DNA from: an uncultured Saprospiraceae bacterium
GTDB taxonomy: Bacteria; Bacteroidota; Bacteroidia; Chitinophagales; Saprospiraceae
Assembly: GCA_937995755.1 (NCBI GenBank)
Contig: CALKJD010000027.1
Coordinates: 1 to 64,000 of the forward strand
DNA: 64,000 nt
Direction: 5' to 3'
This document shows positions 8,533 through 16,421 of this stretch, piece by piece; the first letter of the stretch is position 1; each line of letters opens with the position of its first letter. The notes beneath the pieces were generated by a model. It searched no databases, was not told the DNA's origin, and worked only from the letters and a program-made list of their open reading frames with translations. Both the position numbers and the translations under genes were made by a program.

Positions 8533-9297
8533 ATGCAAGGTTATACTATTAAGATCCAGCAATTCGAAGGTCCATTTGATCTATTACTTTTCTTTATTGA
8601 GAGAGATGAGCTTGATATTAATAATATTCCGATATCTAAGATCACTGAAGATTTCCTTCACTATATCAAAGAGCTAGAAAAGCTGAATATAGATATAGCC
8701 AGTGAATTTATCCTTGTAGCCGCTACACTCATGCGTATCAAGGCCAAGCTACTTATCCCACGGAAAGAAGTGGATGAAGAAGGTAATGAAATAGATCCTC
8801 GAGATGAACTCACGCAAAAACTACTAGAGTACAAACAGTACAAGGAGATTATCGACGAACTGCGTGATATGGAGCAGACACAATCAACCAAACATGATCG
8901 TGGAAATGTATCCAAAGAACTGAAGCAGATAGCCAATAAAGCACTCGTAGATAGTGAGTTAGAGTCGTTTGATCTGTTTAAGCTACTGAAGACATATCAA
9001 AAAGTACTAGATAGGTTTGAAAATAGAAAAAGGGAAGTCGTACACGAGATTGTTAGTTATAATTATACAATACAAAATCAGCAAGCGCATATCGTAAAGC
9101 GAATTTCTACAGGCACCAGATCTTCTTTCTCTGCTATATTTGAAGGACTTGAAAATAGAGTGCACGCAATCGTTACATTCTTAGCATTGTTAGAATTACT
9201 CAATTTGCAAAGGGTAGTCATTACACAAGGAGAAGGCTTTAATAATTTTTGGGTCGATCCATATACTCCTACCGATAGCTCGGATGAGGAAGAGTAA
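8533..9297 (+). CDS. scpA: segregation and condensation protein A
   Basis: A 254-residue kleisin subunit of the SMC-ScpA-ScpB condensin, which compacts and helps segregate the chromosome. The N-terminal kleisin signature is clear (IQQFEGPFDLLLFFIERDEL, residues about 8-27, then DINNIPISKITEDF). It is followed by an acidic helical middle and a winged-helix C-terminal end (VHAIVTFLALLELLNLQRVV). The start codon lies five bases after a CATCTTTG sequence resembling the -7 promoter box, suggesting a very short leader. ScpB is not adjacent. Confidence 0.95.
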   Translation: MQGYTIKIQQFEGPFDLLLFFIERDELDINNIPISKITEDFLHYIKELEKLNIDIASEFILVAATLMRIKAKLLIPRKEVDEEGNEIDPRDELTQKLLEYKQYKEIIDELRDMEQTQSTKHDRGNVSKELKQIANKALVDSELESFDLFKLLKTYQKVLDRFENRKREVVHEIVSYNYTIQNQQAHIVKRISTGTRSSFSAIFEGLENRVHAIVTFLALLELLNLQRVVITQGEGFNNFWVDPYTPTDSSDEEE

Positions 9298-9976
9298 GGT
9301 ATATTCCAACCTATGAAGTGAACGCTATTCATTAAGGTAGTAGCTAATCGCTTAATTGAGAGTATTGAGTATTTGCTACTTGAGTCCTCCATGTAATTCC
9401 TATCAAAGAATCAGCCCATCATAAAATGGTCATTTCGTATTCAAAAGAGTGACAGTTAATGTAACTGGACATACGTTGATTTTGTACCCATCAATATACC
9501 ATGCACTCAAGTTTTAATACATCTACCACTTAGTAAGTTTTTTCGATAAGCAAGTGGAAACCCTGAGCAGATGCAATCATCTACTATCTCGTATGTTAGT
9601 CTTGGAAATCAAGCTTTTCATTCATTTGCACAAGGGTATACCCTAAGTCGATTGCGGCAAAATATCGTTCAAAATGTGAAGATTATTCTCATTATTGGCG
9701 ATTCGTATATAAATGTATTGTAATACATGAAAAAAAAACGCTGATCATAGATATATAATCCCTTATATGTTACCTAGTGGATACTAAGCTATTAATATAT
9801 TGTAAAATATAACACTAATATTGTAAGTGGTTGATTTTCAATATTTTGCGTTGGTATTGTTTTAATTTTAATATCAAATAATAGTTCAAAAAAAGGCAGT
9901 TTAGACTAAACTAGGTGACCTTTATTTACTTATATTTGATCCGTTGTAAATTTTCCCATACTACACTAACCAACCT
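9298..9976. other. 679-base non-coding region before the TPR gene
   Basis: No credible gene on either strand. An exact 7-bp inverted repeat with a 1-base centre (AGTTTAG-A-CTAAACT, 9898-9912) lies just upstream of a TATATTTG -7-like box at 9931-9938. The first could be an operator for the TPR gene, but this is a guess from position only. Confidence 0.4.
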
Positions 9977-11398
9977 ATGGAACAAAGAACAAAACAGGAT
10001 AGTACTATACTCGATCTTGTTTCGCAATTTGAATCATTGTCAGAAATTGGCAACTTGGAGCATCTTAATGAAAAAACGATTTACCAATTAGTTTTCCATT
10101 ACGAAAGAGAATCCATGTATGAGCAGGCACTTGATATCGTCGAGATTGCCCTCAGTCGCTATGAATACAGGTCTGAATTTTATATCATCAAAGCTAGAAT
10201 TTTGTTGGAGCTAGGAATACTTGATCAATGTATCAAGTCTCTAGATCACGCACAGTCTATCGCACCTTACGAAACAGAAGTTACGCTCCTAAGAGCAAAA
10301 GTTCTCTGTCAACTTGGAAGCTGCGAAGATGGTTTAGCAATATTGGAGCCACTCAAAGACGTAGTGAGCAATGATGACCTGATGAAGATATACCTTGTCG
10401 AGGCACATATCTATGACATGATGGATGACTGTACTACAGTTGTCGAAAAACTGCGAATCGTATTGTATAACGATCCCCTACAAGACGAAGCATTAAGTAT
10501 GCTTTGGAACGCTCTAGATATGTTTAGAGCATATGATACAAGTATTCAGATTACAGAAGAACTATTAGATCTCAATCCTTATAATTACATGGCCTGGTAT
10601 ATTCTTGGTCAGTCTTATGCTGCTAACTCAGAGTATGAGAAAGCAGTAGCAGCTATGGAATATTCATTTATTATCAATAGTGATTATAAAAATGGATATC
10701 TCGAGTGTGCTGATCTATGCATGAACATGTGCAGATACGCTGAAGCGTTAAGTATCTATAAGGAATATAGTCACCAGTTTGGCGCTGATGCTGAAGTAAT
10801 GCTTCTTATGGCACAATGTCAAACTAAGCTTGGTGATTACACTTCGGCTAAGTTGAACCTACTTAAAGCCGTTAAGAAAGAAAAATCTAACGATTATATT
10901 TATTTTCTTCTAGGACAGTGTTATAGTAAAGATGGCAACTGGTATAAAGCGATAGCTACTTACCATAAAGCAATAGATATCGATGACACTATAGAGGATT
11001 ACTATCTCGCGTTAGCAAAAGCTTTCGTTGAAGTAGAAGATTATAATAAAGCAACTATCAACTTTCAGATAGCTACTGACTTAGATCCTTGTAATAATAT
11101 CATTTGGTCTGAGTATGTAACTTTCCTTATTAAGCTAGGCTTATACGAAGAGTCCGATAGATTGTTAGAAGAGGCATTTACTTGTGCTTACGGTGGCGAT
11201 ATGTTATACTGCCATGCGATTACTTCATTCTTTCTTAGAAATAAGAAAAAAGGCCTCAGGCTTTTAGAAGAAGCACTTTTAGAAGATTTTGGAAATCATA
11301 AGCTCATCTTCAAATTAGCTCCAGAGTTGGAAGTTGAAAGAGATATCGTAGCAATGATTAGATACTTTCAAGGTGAGATAGCTTATCAGGAAGTATAA
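9977..11398 (+). CDS. tetratricopeptide-repeat protein
   Basis: A 473-residue soluble protein made of about ten tetratricopeptide-like helix-turn-helix units. Repeats are visible as W/Y-x-x-L-G/A-x-x-Y patterns, for example NYMAWYILGQSYAANSEYEK, YIYFLLGQCYSKDGNWYKAI and DYYLALAKAFVEVEDYNKA. No signal peptide is present, so it is likely cytoplasmic and a scaffold for protein-protein contacts. A TATATTTG box at 9931-9938 fits a promoter 38 bases upstream of the start, and a good terminator follows. It stands alone as a single-gene unit. Partner proteins cannot be predicted from the repeats. Confidence 0.88.
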   Translation: MEQRTKQDSTILDLVSQFESLSEIGNLEHLNEKTIYQLVFHYERESMYEQALDIVEIALSRYEYRSEFYIIKARILLELGILDQCIKSLDHAQSIAPYETEVTLLRAKVLCQLGSCEDGLAILEPLKDVVSNDDLMKIYLVEAHIYDMMDDCTTVVEKLRIVLYNDPLQDEALSMLWNALDMFRAYDTSIQITEELLDLNPYNYMAWYILGQSYAANSEYEKAVAAMEYSFIINSDYKNGYLECADLCMNMCRYAEALSIYKEYSHQFGADAEVMLLMAQCQTKLGDYTSAKLNLLKAVKKEKSNDYIYFLLGQCYSKDGNWYKAIATYHKAIDIDDTIEDYYLALAKAFVEVEDYNKATINFQIATDLDPCNNIIWSEYVTFLIKLGLYEESDRLLEEAFTCAYGGDMLYCHAITSFFLRNKKKGLRLLEEALLEDFGNHKLIFKLAPELEVERDIVAMIRYFQGEIAYQEV

Positions 11399-11456
11399 GG
11401 TTTACCAGATAGAAAATCAAAACGAATAATTGGTCTTTTACTAGACTTGAAAATAT

Positions 11457-11488
11457 AAAAGCAATCCACTATTGGGTTGCTTTTTTTC
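11457..11488 (+). terminator. rho-independent terminator of the TPR gene
   Basis: A 9-bp stem (AGCAATCCA at 11460-11468 with TGGGTTGCT at 11473-11481, one G-U pair) with a 4-base loop is followed by seven T. Confidence 0.88.
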
Positions 11489-11595
11489 GTTATATCTAAT
11501 TTGTATTTATAATAAGATCAAATTACGATTGGAGATTTTTACTAATGCAGAATTGGTATAATTGGTTTTGTTGTTTTTCATTTATACATTGAGTT

Positions 11596-12147
11596 ATGAA
11601 GTCATACAATACAATTTTTACGGTAGCGTTTTTTCTAATATTAGCGCAGGTAGTGGTTGCCCAAAAATTTATTCAGTTAGAACTGCCTGGCGATCCAATA
11701 GCTAGCAAGTATTTTGAGGGTAGCAGTATAGCATACAAGCTAAAGGACTATCCTGATGAGTACTTTCATAAAGTAATTAAGCAAATCAATATCGAGAACG
11801 AACTTTTGGTTTTTGATGATGGATTTATAGAGGTCGCGGATATCACACATATCAGAAGATTCCGCCCATGGGCAAAAGCTTTAGGGTATTCGCTAAGTAC
11901 ATTTGGTGCAGTATGGATTACCTATGGAGGTTTAGCGCATGTATTTGCAGATGATGATGGATTTGGTAATGAGGGCACTCGATTTGGCTGGGATACAGCT
12001 ATTATCGGAGGTACAGCTATACTTACAGGTTGGATTATGCGCAAGTGGCTCTACAAGAAAGATTATAAGTTAGGTAAGTACGCAAGTCTCCGGATGTTAG
12101 ATATTACTATGCCTACATCAGAGGAGATATATGGTCCCAAAGGATAA
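11596..12147 (+). CDS. secreted or membrane protein of unknown function
   Basis: A 183-residue protein that I do not recognise. It has a signal-peptide-like N-terminus (MKSYNTIFTVAFFLILAQVV, then VAQ), a polar region to about residue 95 containing a short ELLVFDDGFIEVADI stretch, and two more hydrophobic segments around residues 100-117 and 133-148. These may anchor it in the inner membrane. The layout (short beta-rich part then paired helices) resembles small Bacteroidota envelope proteins of unknown role. It is transcribed alone, convergent with the sigma-factor module that follows. No catalytic motif is seen. Confidence 0.7.
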   Translation: MKSYNTIFTVAFFLILAQVVVAQKFIQLELPGDPIASKYFEGSSIAYKLKDYPDEYFHKVIKQINIENELLVFDDGFIEVADITHIRRFRPWAKALGYSLSTFGAVWITYGGLAHVFADDDGFGNEGTRFGWDTAIIGGTAILTGWIMRKWLYKKDYKLGKYASLRMLDITMPTSEEIYGPKG

Positions 12148-12227
12148 CTATCCCTAATTACTTGATCACTAGACCAATAGTCTTAAGAATGAGTCTTAAT
12201 TAAATTAATGTGCGTTTGATCTAATTC

Positions 12228-13823
12228 TTATAGTATATACTTCACGCCTATATTGAGGCTTAGATTGTTGATGAGATCATTGTTGGGGCCGATACCATTA
12301 GAAAACGAATGAACACTATACTCAGGTCTCAACACGAATGTAGTACTCTCCGTAAGTTGCTTGTGTAGTCCTAAGCTAATATCTGTAGTCAAATAGATAT
12401 TTTCTTTTAGAGATCCTCTTTCAAATATTCCATCATGAAGTGGCTTATCATCTAAGTCAGAAAAAGGTAGCCTGCCATCCCTAGAGGAAATGTATTTACC
12501 ATCTCTTATAGTTCGTGTCTCTATGCGATAATCAGAATTAACGACTACGTTAGCACTTGCTCCTATACCTAGGTCTAATGCCCAGCGATCAGTCTCTAAT
12601 AGCATGTATTTCAATCCAGCAGACAAGGATAAAATGTTAAACTCAATATGATCCAATGAAGTTTCATATAATGTAAGCGTAGGGTTACCTGTGAGCTCTT
12701 CTATGATACGAGGTTCGTATCCTCTATGAGAGTAACCAAGACCTACAGCAAATTCTTTCTTATCTTTCTTGAACCCAAATTCTATACCTGCAGAAAATCC
12801 AATGCCATATGTTCTAAACCCTTCAGTATCGTAGACATCGTCAAATGGACTATTCACTAAGTTGTTGTCTAGCCCTGCATATAAAAGTAATGACGTTGAA
12901 GTATTATTGCGAGGATACACGATGTATGGTGTATATCTAGCAGCTTTATCCAGCGGTACTCGTATGATAGGTTCCTGATTAGTAATATTTTCTAATCGAA
13001 GGGTAGTTATAGATTCTGTGCTAATCACCTTGAGGTTTTTACCTGTGTCACCTATTGTTGATGTAAGTGCTGGCACTAAGGGCTGTACTTCATATGCAGT
13101 TTGAGAAGCATCGATCTTATCATCTGCGGTACTTCTATATTGTACTCTTCTTACGATATCTCTGGATACTGCTACTTTATTGTTGCTAGCAGTATGGCTA
13201 TTGTCTTTTACTAATGCAGTCGTACGAGTCTTATCTCTTTTGTTCTCTCGATCATTGGAAATATCTGTAGATTCGGTCTGAGTTTGGCTAGTAAGATCTT
13301 TATTATTAATGATCTCTAAGTCATTTACTTTTGATGCATCATTTGCTTTCGCATATATAATAGGTTTCTCTACTTGGAATGTAGTAGGGAGATATTTATA
13401 AAAGTTATTGACAGAGAGTATTAGTATAAATAGTAAACTAAGTTCTAATATTTTGAATCCAACTATTCTTCTGTTTCTAAGTTTCTGGAATTCTAGAGAG
13501 TTATGTAAGAGTTCCCAATGATCTTGTCTATAAGGAGCACGCATATTATTCATCTCCATAGAGACCTTGTCATCGAGCATTTGATCGGTAAGCTGATCTT
13601 CGTCGAGCATATGTTCAAATGTAGACCAGTCGCTAGGATTGCTAGCAGCGGTCATGCCAGCTAGTTTTTGTTTGATAGCATCGTCAAATTTACCTTCAGA
13701 GCTGTTACTTGATAGTCGTGTATTATCGAGCTTTTGCTCAAATGCAGACCAGTCGCTTTTGCTAGCATCTGTCATATCAGTAAGCTTTCGCTTCAGTATG
13801 TCGTCAAATTGTTTGTCTATCAT
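12228..13823 (-). CDS. putative dual-membrane-spanning anti-sigma protein (cytoplasmic repeats, one helix, C-terminal outer-membrane-type beta-barrel)
   Basis: The 531 residues fall into four parts. Residues 1-115 are cytoplasmic and hold three copies of a motif of about 28 residues (6-33, 46-74, 83-111), each with FDD/LDD...(K/S)-M...DW/HW...L-(D/E). One membrane helix spans about 119-141. A polar, disordered linker runs to about 290. A C-terminal region of alternating hydrophobic strands ends in GVKYIL, as outer-membrane barrels do. The start overlaps the ECF sigma gene stop by four bases. This architecture matches the dual membrane-spanning anti-sigma (Dma) proteins reported in Bacteroides thetaiotaomicron. 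Sigma binding by the N-terminal repeats is my inference. Alternative: a plain membrane-anchored OmpA-like barrel protein. Confidence 0.78.
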   Translation of the reverse strand: MIDKQFDDILKRKLTDMTDASKSDWSAFEQKLDNTRLSSNSSEGKFDDAIKQKLAGMTAASNPSDWSTFEHMLDEDQLTDQMLDDKVSMEMNNMRAPYRQDHWELLHNSLEFQKLRNRRIVGFKILELSLLFILILSVNNFYKYLPTTFQVEKPIIYAKANDASKVNDLEIINNKDLTSQTQTESTDISNDRENKRDKTRTTALVKDNSHTASNNKVAVSRDIVRRVQYRSTADDKIDASQTAYEVQPLVPALTSTIGDTGKNLKVISTESITTLRLENITNQEPIIRVPLDKAARYTPYIVYPRNNTSTSLLLYAGLDNNLVNSPFDDVYDTEGFRTYGIGFSAGIEFGFKKDKKEFAVGLGYSHRGYEPRIIEELTGNPTLTLYETSLDHIEFNILSLSAGLKYMLLETDRWALDLGIGASANVVVNSDYRIETRTIRDGKYISSRDGRLPFSDLDDKPLHDGIFERGSLKENIYLTTDISLGLHKQLTESTTFVLRPEYSVHSFSNGIGPNNDLINNLSLNIGVKYIL

Positions 13824-14374
13824 AGTCTCTTCGACAGTATTATCGCTCTTAGTTTTGTTCGTGCTTTTACGAGGTTAGATCTAGAAGTACTTTCGGTTAT
13901 TCCAAGTTGCTCTGCCACCTCTCTGTGCGAGTATCCCTCTATCACATAAAGGTTAAACACAGATCTGTATGCAAAAGTTAGCTGTTGGAGACATTCTAAT
14001 ATCTCTTGTGCTGACATTTGGCTCACTACATCTGGTGTATTGCTACTTAGACCATAAGCTGTCTCTAGGTCTTCTGTCCTCTTTCTGCTCCTCTTACGAT
14101 AATAGTCGATTGCCGTATTGATCATGATTCTTCTGATCCAGGCGGATAGTGATGTTCCGGCTTTGTATTTCGATATATGTCTGAATACTTTAATGAAACC
14201 CTCGTGTAAAATGTCAAGAGAATCTTCACTGTTATTAGAGTATCGCTTACATACAGGTACCATAATAGGGTAGTGGTCTTCGTATAGCTTTTGTTGCGCC
14301 CACTTTTCCTTGCGGATGCACGCAGCTATGAAGTCCTGCTCATTATGTTGTATGTCTATTACAAAATCCATCAC
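13820..14374 (-). CDS. ECF-type RNA polymerase sigma factor
   Basis: A 184-residue extracytoplasmic-function sigma factor with only regions 2 and 4. Region 2 is seen as ILHEGFIKVFRHISKY and AWIRRIMINTAIDYYRK (about residues 50-90); region 4 as YVIEGYSHREVAEQLGITES followed by TSRSNLVKARTKLR. It redirects RNA polymerase to a dedicated promoter set. It overlaps by four bases with the downstream gene for the envelope-spanning partner, the usual layout of a sigma/anti-sigma pair. The recognition helix contains TSRS, the same pattern as in the second sigma module at 37.4-38.0 kb. Its targets are unknown. Confidence 0.93.
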   Translation of the reverse strand: MMDFVIDIQHNEQDFIAACIRKEKWAQQKLYEDHYPIMVPVCKRYSNNSEDSLDILHEGFIKVFRHISKYKAGTSLSAWIRRIMINTAIDYYRKRSRKRTEDLETAYGLSSNTPDVVSQMSAQEILECLQQLTFAYRSVFNLYVIEGYSHREVAEQLGITESTSRSNLVKARTKLRAIILSKRL

Positions 14375-14526
14375 TTAAATATATCTCAATCGGGTCAACT
14401 TTCATAAGATTGTCTCTTGTATTAACGATATTTTAGTCTTTTAGCTGCTTTTCTTAACAGTTTTATTTTGTTGTACTTAATTGAGTGAAGTCATAATTTG
14501 ATTTAGTGCATCCCAAGTATTAGATA

Positions 14527-14534
14527 TATCTTTG
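14527..14534 (+). promoter_or_regulatory. -7 promoter box of the gene at 14578
   Basis: TATCTTTG matches TAnnTTTG. The nearest TTG upstream (14498-14500) is 26 bases away, longer than usual, so only the -7 element is claimed. Confidence 0.45.
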
Positions 14535-14577
14535 CATCACATTATTTATCATTGCTTTACATATAGCGTTTATTATC

Positions 14578-16020
14578 ATGAGAATTATTTTGCTTTTTCT
14601 TTCATTCTTATTTGTCCAATCTAATACTACAGCCCAGCTGACTAATAGTACGGAGAGTAAAGAGGTGGAAGCACTTAATAATTATGTGTTCTTTGCTAAT
14701 GAATGTACACATGGTATGTTGATCGTTCATGGTCTACTCTATAGATTTAATCAGGATCTTAATAAGGAGATTGATATGGATTCGTACCAAGTCAATTTTT
14801 ATTCTAATAAGGATCTACCTACAGATATATTCGCTGATACCTGGTTTTATGATATAGCGCCATATGACTGGCATAAAAAAGCAAAATTATCAAGTAGTGT
14901 ATTGCCGGCCGCTAGTGCTCGCGAACTTAATTTACTATCTGATCAACTTAAAGCGATCGTAGTAGATATCAATGCCTTAAGATTTAGCCTCGAAAAGCTA
15001 GTCTCTGCGGATATGAATAATCAAGATAACGTCTTAGCCGTATATCAAGAGTTAGAGCGAGCGACCACATTATTCGCTGATTTTCATACGCAGCAGCAGA
15101 AACTCAGAATCGGTTTAGATAAATCGTACAACATATTGAAGCCAAATTTGGATGTAGAGTTTCCAGAGTTGATAAATATAATGGATAACTCATATCGTGT
15201 GTCACTAGCGATTATGAATACACTACATGCAAAGACCGATGAAGGGTTAAACGAAAAAATAGAGAAACTTAATGCCGCTCAGGGAAATTTGAAAAATACT
15301 TCTCTAGAAAGCTATAACAGTACAAGACTACTAAGTGGTGAAGTACAAGGACATTATAAAAATCTACAAACGCAGCTGGTAAAGTTTGCTGAAGGGACTA
15401 ATAATTTTTACTTCACGGCAGATGTGCCTGCAGAATATAAGATGTATGGCAAGTACTATTATTACTATAATAAAGACCTGATAAGTAAGTTCAATAGGTT
15501 TGGTATCGGAATAGTATTTGAAATCAATAGCATACTAGACTATCTGAAATCTGACCAACTTAGATATATGGAATTACCTCACTTCTATCAAGTAGTCTAC
15601 CCTAAGAAAATAGAGAATATAGATCACCTATCCTCGACCGCAGGTACGTTGACGATATTGCCTACTAAGCTTAAGGATAGAGAAGTAACTGTAGCGAATA
15701 AGAGTATCAAAGTAGACAGTAACAAAGTATCATTCAAACTCTACGATCACATGATAGAGGATGGAGATGTAGTTAGTATTAATTTTAATGGTGATTGGGT
15801 ACTAGAAAATCATGAAATTACGGCTAAACCATACGAGCTAAAAGTTCAACTTAATCCAGAAGGAAAGAACTATATAATCCTACATGCAGAGAATGTTGGA
15901 AGACGCCCTCCTAATACTATGGCGGTGTCATATAGGTATAATGGTAAGAAGAAACAAATCATTATGAAAGCCGACTTGAATACAAGTGAGATGATTGAAA
16001 TTATACAAATGCCTAAGTAG
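14578..16020 (+). CDS. secreted protein of unknown function
   Basis: A 480-residue protein that I do not recognise. A short signal peptide (MRIILLFLSFLFVQSNTTAQ) points to export. Residues about 30-110 carry several aromatic and histidine residues (ECTHGMLIVHGLLYRFNQDL). Residues 110-260 are helical and possibly coiled coil. The last 130 residues look beta-rich, with a repeated hydrophobic-polar pattern (SIKVDSNKVSFKLYDHMIED, then GDVVSINFNGDWVLENHEI). No sorting domain of the T9SS type and no lipobox is present. It is a single-gene unit, divergent from the sigma module, and could belong to that sigma factor's targets, but this is only positional. Confidence 0.72.
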   Translation: MRIILLFLSFLFVQSNTTAQLTNSTESKEVEALNNYVFFANECTHGMLIVHGLLYRFNQDLNKEIDMDSYQVNFYSNKDLPTDIFADTWFYDIAPYDWHKKAKLSSSVLPAASARELNLLSDQLKAIVVDINALRFSLEKLVSADMNNQDNVLAVYQELERATTLFADFHTQQQKLRIGLDKSYNILKPNLDVEFPELINIMDNSYRVSLAIMNTLHAKTDEGLNEKIEKLNAAQGNLKNTSLESYNSTRLLSGEVQGHYKNLQTQLVKFAEGTNNFYFTADVPAEYKMYGKYYYYYNKDLISKFNRFGIGIVFEINSILDYLKSDQLRYMELPHFYQVVYPKKIENIDHLSSTAGTLTILPTKLKDREVTVANKSIKVDSNKVSFKLYDHMIEDGDVVSINFNGDWVLENHEITAKPYELKVQLNPEGKNYIILHAENVGRRPPNTMAVSYRYNGKKKQIIMKADLNTSEMIEIIQMPK

Positions 16021-16360
16021 TTTCTCTCCGGCAGAAAAAATCTAAGTGAATTACTTTTATGTTTGGATGGATTAGTTAGCCTTTCTCTATCTAATTAAAG
16101 TAACATCACTAGCCTTCTTGATTTCTTGTTCCAAACTGTAGATTGGTTTCAACTATTGTGGCGAAGATCATAAAAATGACCTGCTTCCAAAGTGCGCAAG
16201 ATAAAGTAGACTTTCGAATTACTCTCTTTTATTGGAAAGGTAGTCCAAATAGGAATTTTTTGAAGGGTTGCATCGACTACCTTGTTAGGTGAATTATTTT
16301 TTAGAAAGTATAGATAGCCCAATGTTTTATTATTCAGTAATATACGCTCTCCTTAAAATA
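16021..16360. other. non-coding convergent region
   Basis: No gene or strong structure was seen in these 340 bases between two convergent genes, apart from the terminator directly after them. Confidence 0.4.
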
Positions 16361-16396
16361 TAAAACGCCATCTCACAAATGCAAGATGACGTTTTA
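16361..16396 (-). terminator. terminator of the Prc-like protease gene
   Basis: An inverted repeat (TAAAACGCCATCT at 16361-16373 pairing with AGATGACGTTTTA at 16384-16396, one mismatch) ends in an A/T-rich stem giving U-rich ends on both strands. It lies 25 bases beyond the protease stop. Confidence 0.75.
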
Positions 16397-16421
16397 TATT
16401 CTTATTAGCGGTCAATTAATA

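Noticed and set aside
9078-9392. A 104-residue minus-strand frame overlapping the end of scpA.
   Set aside because: It is mostly antisense to scpA and has no family features.
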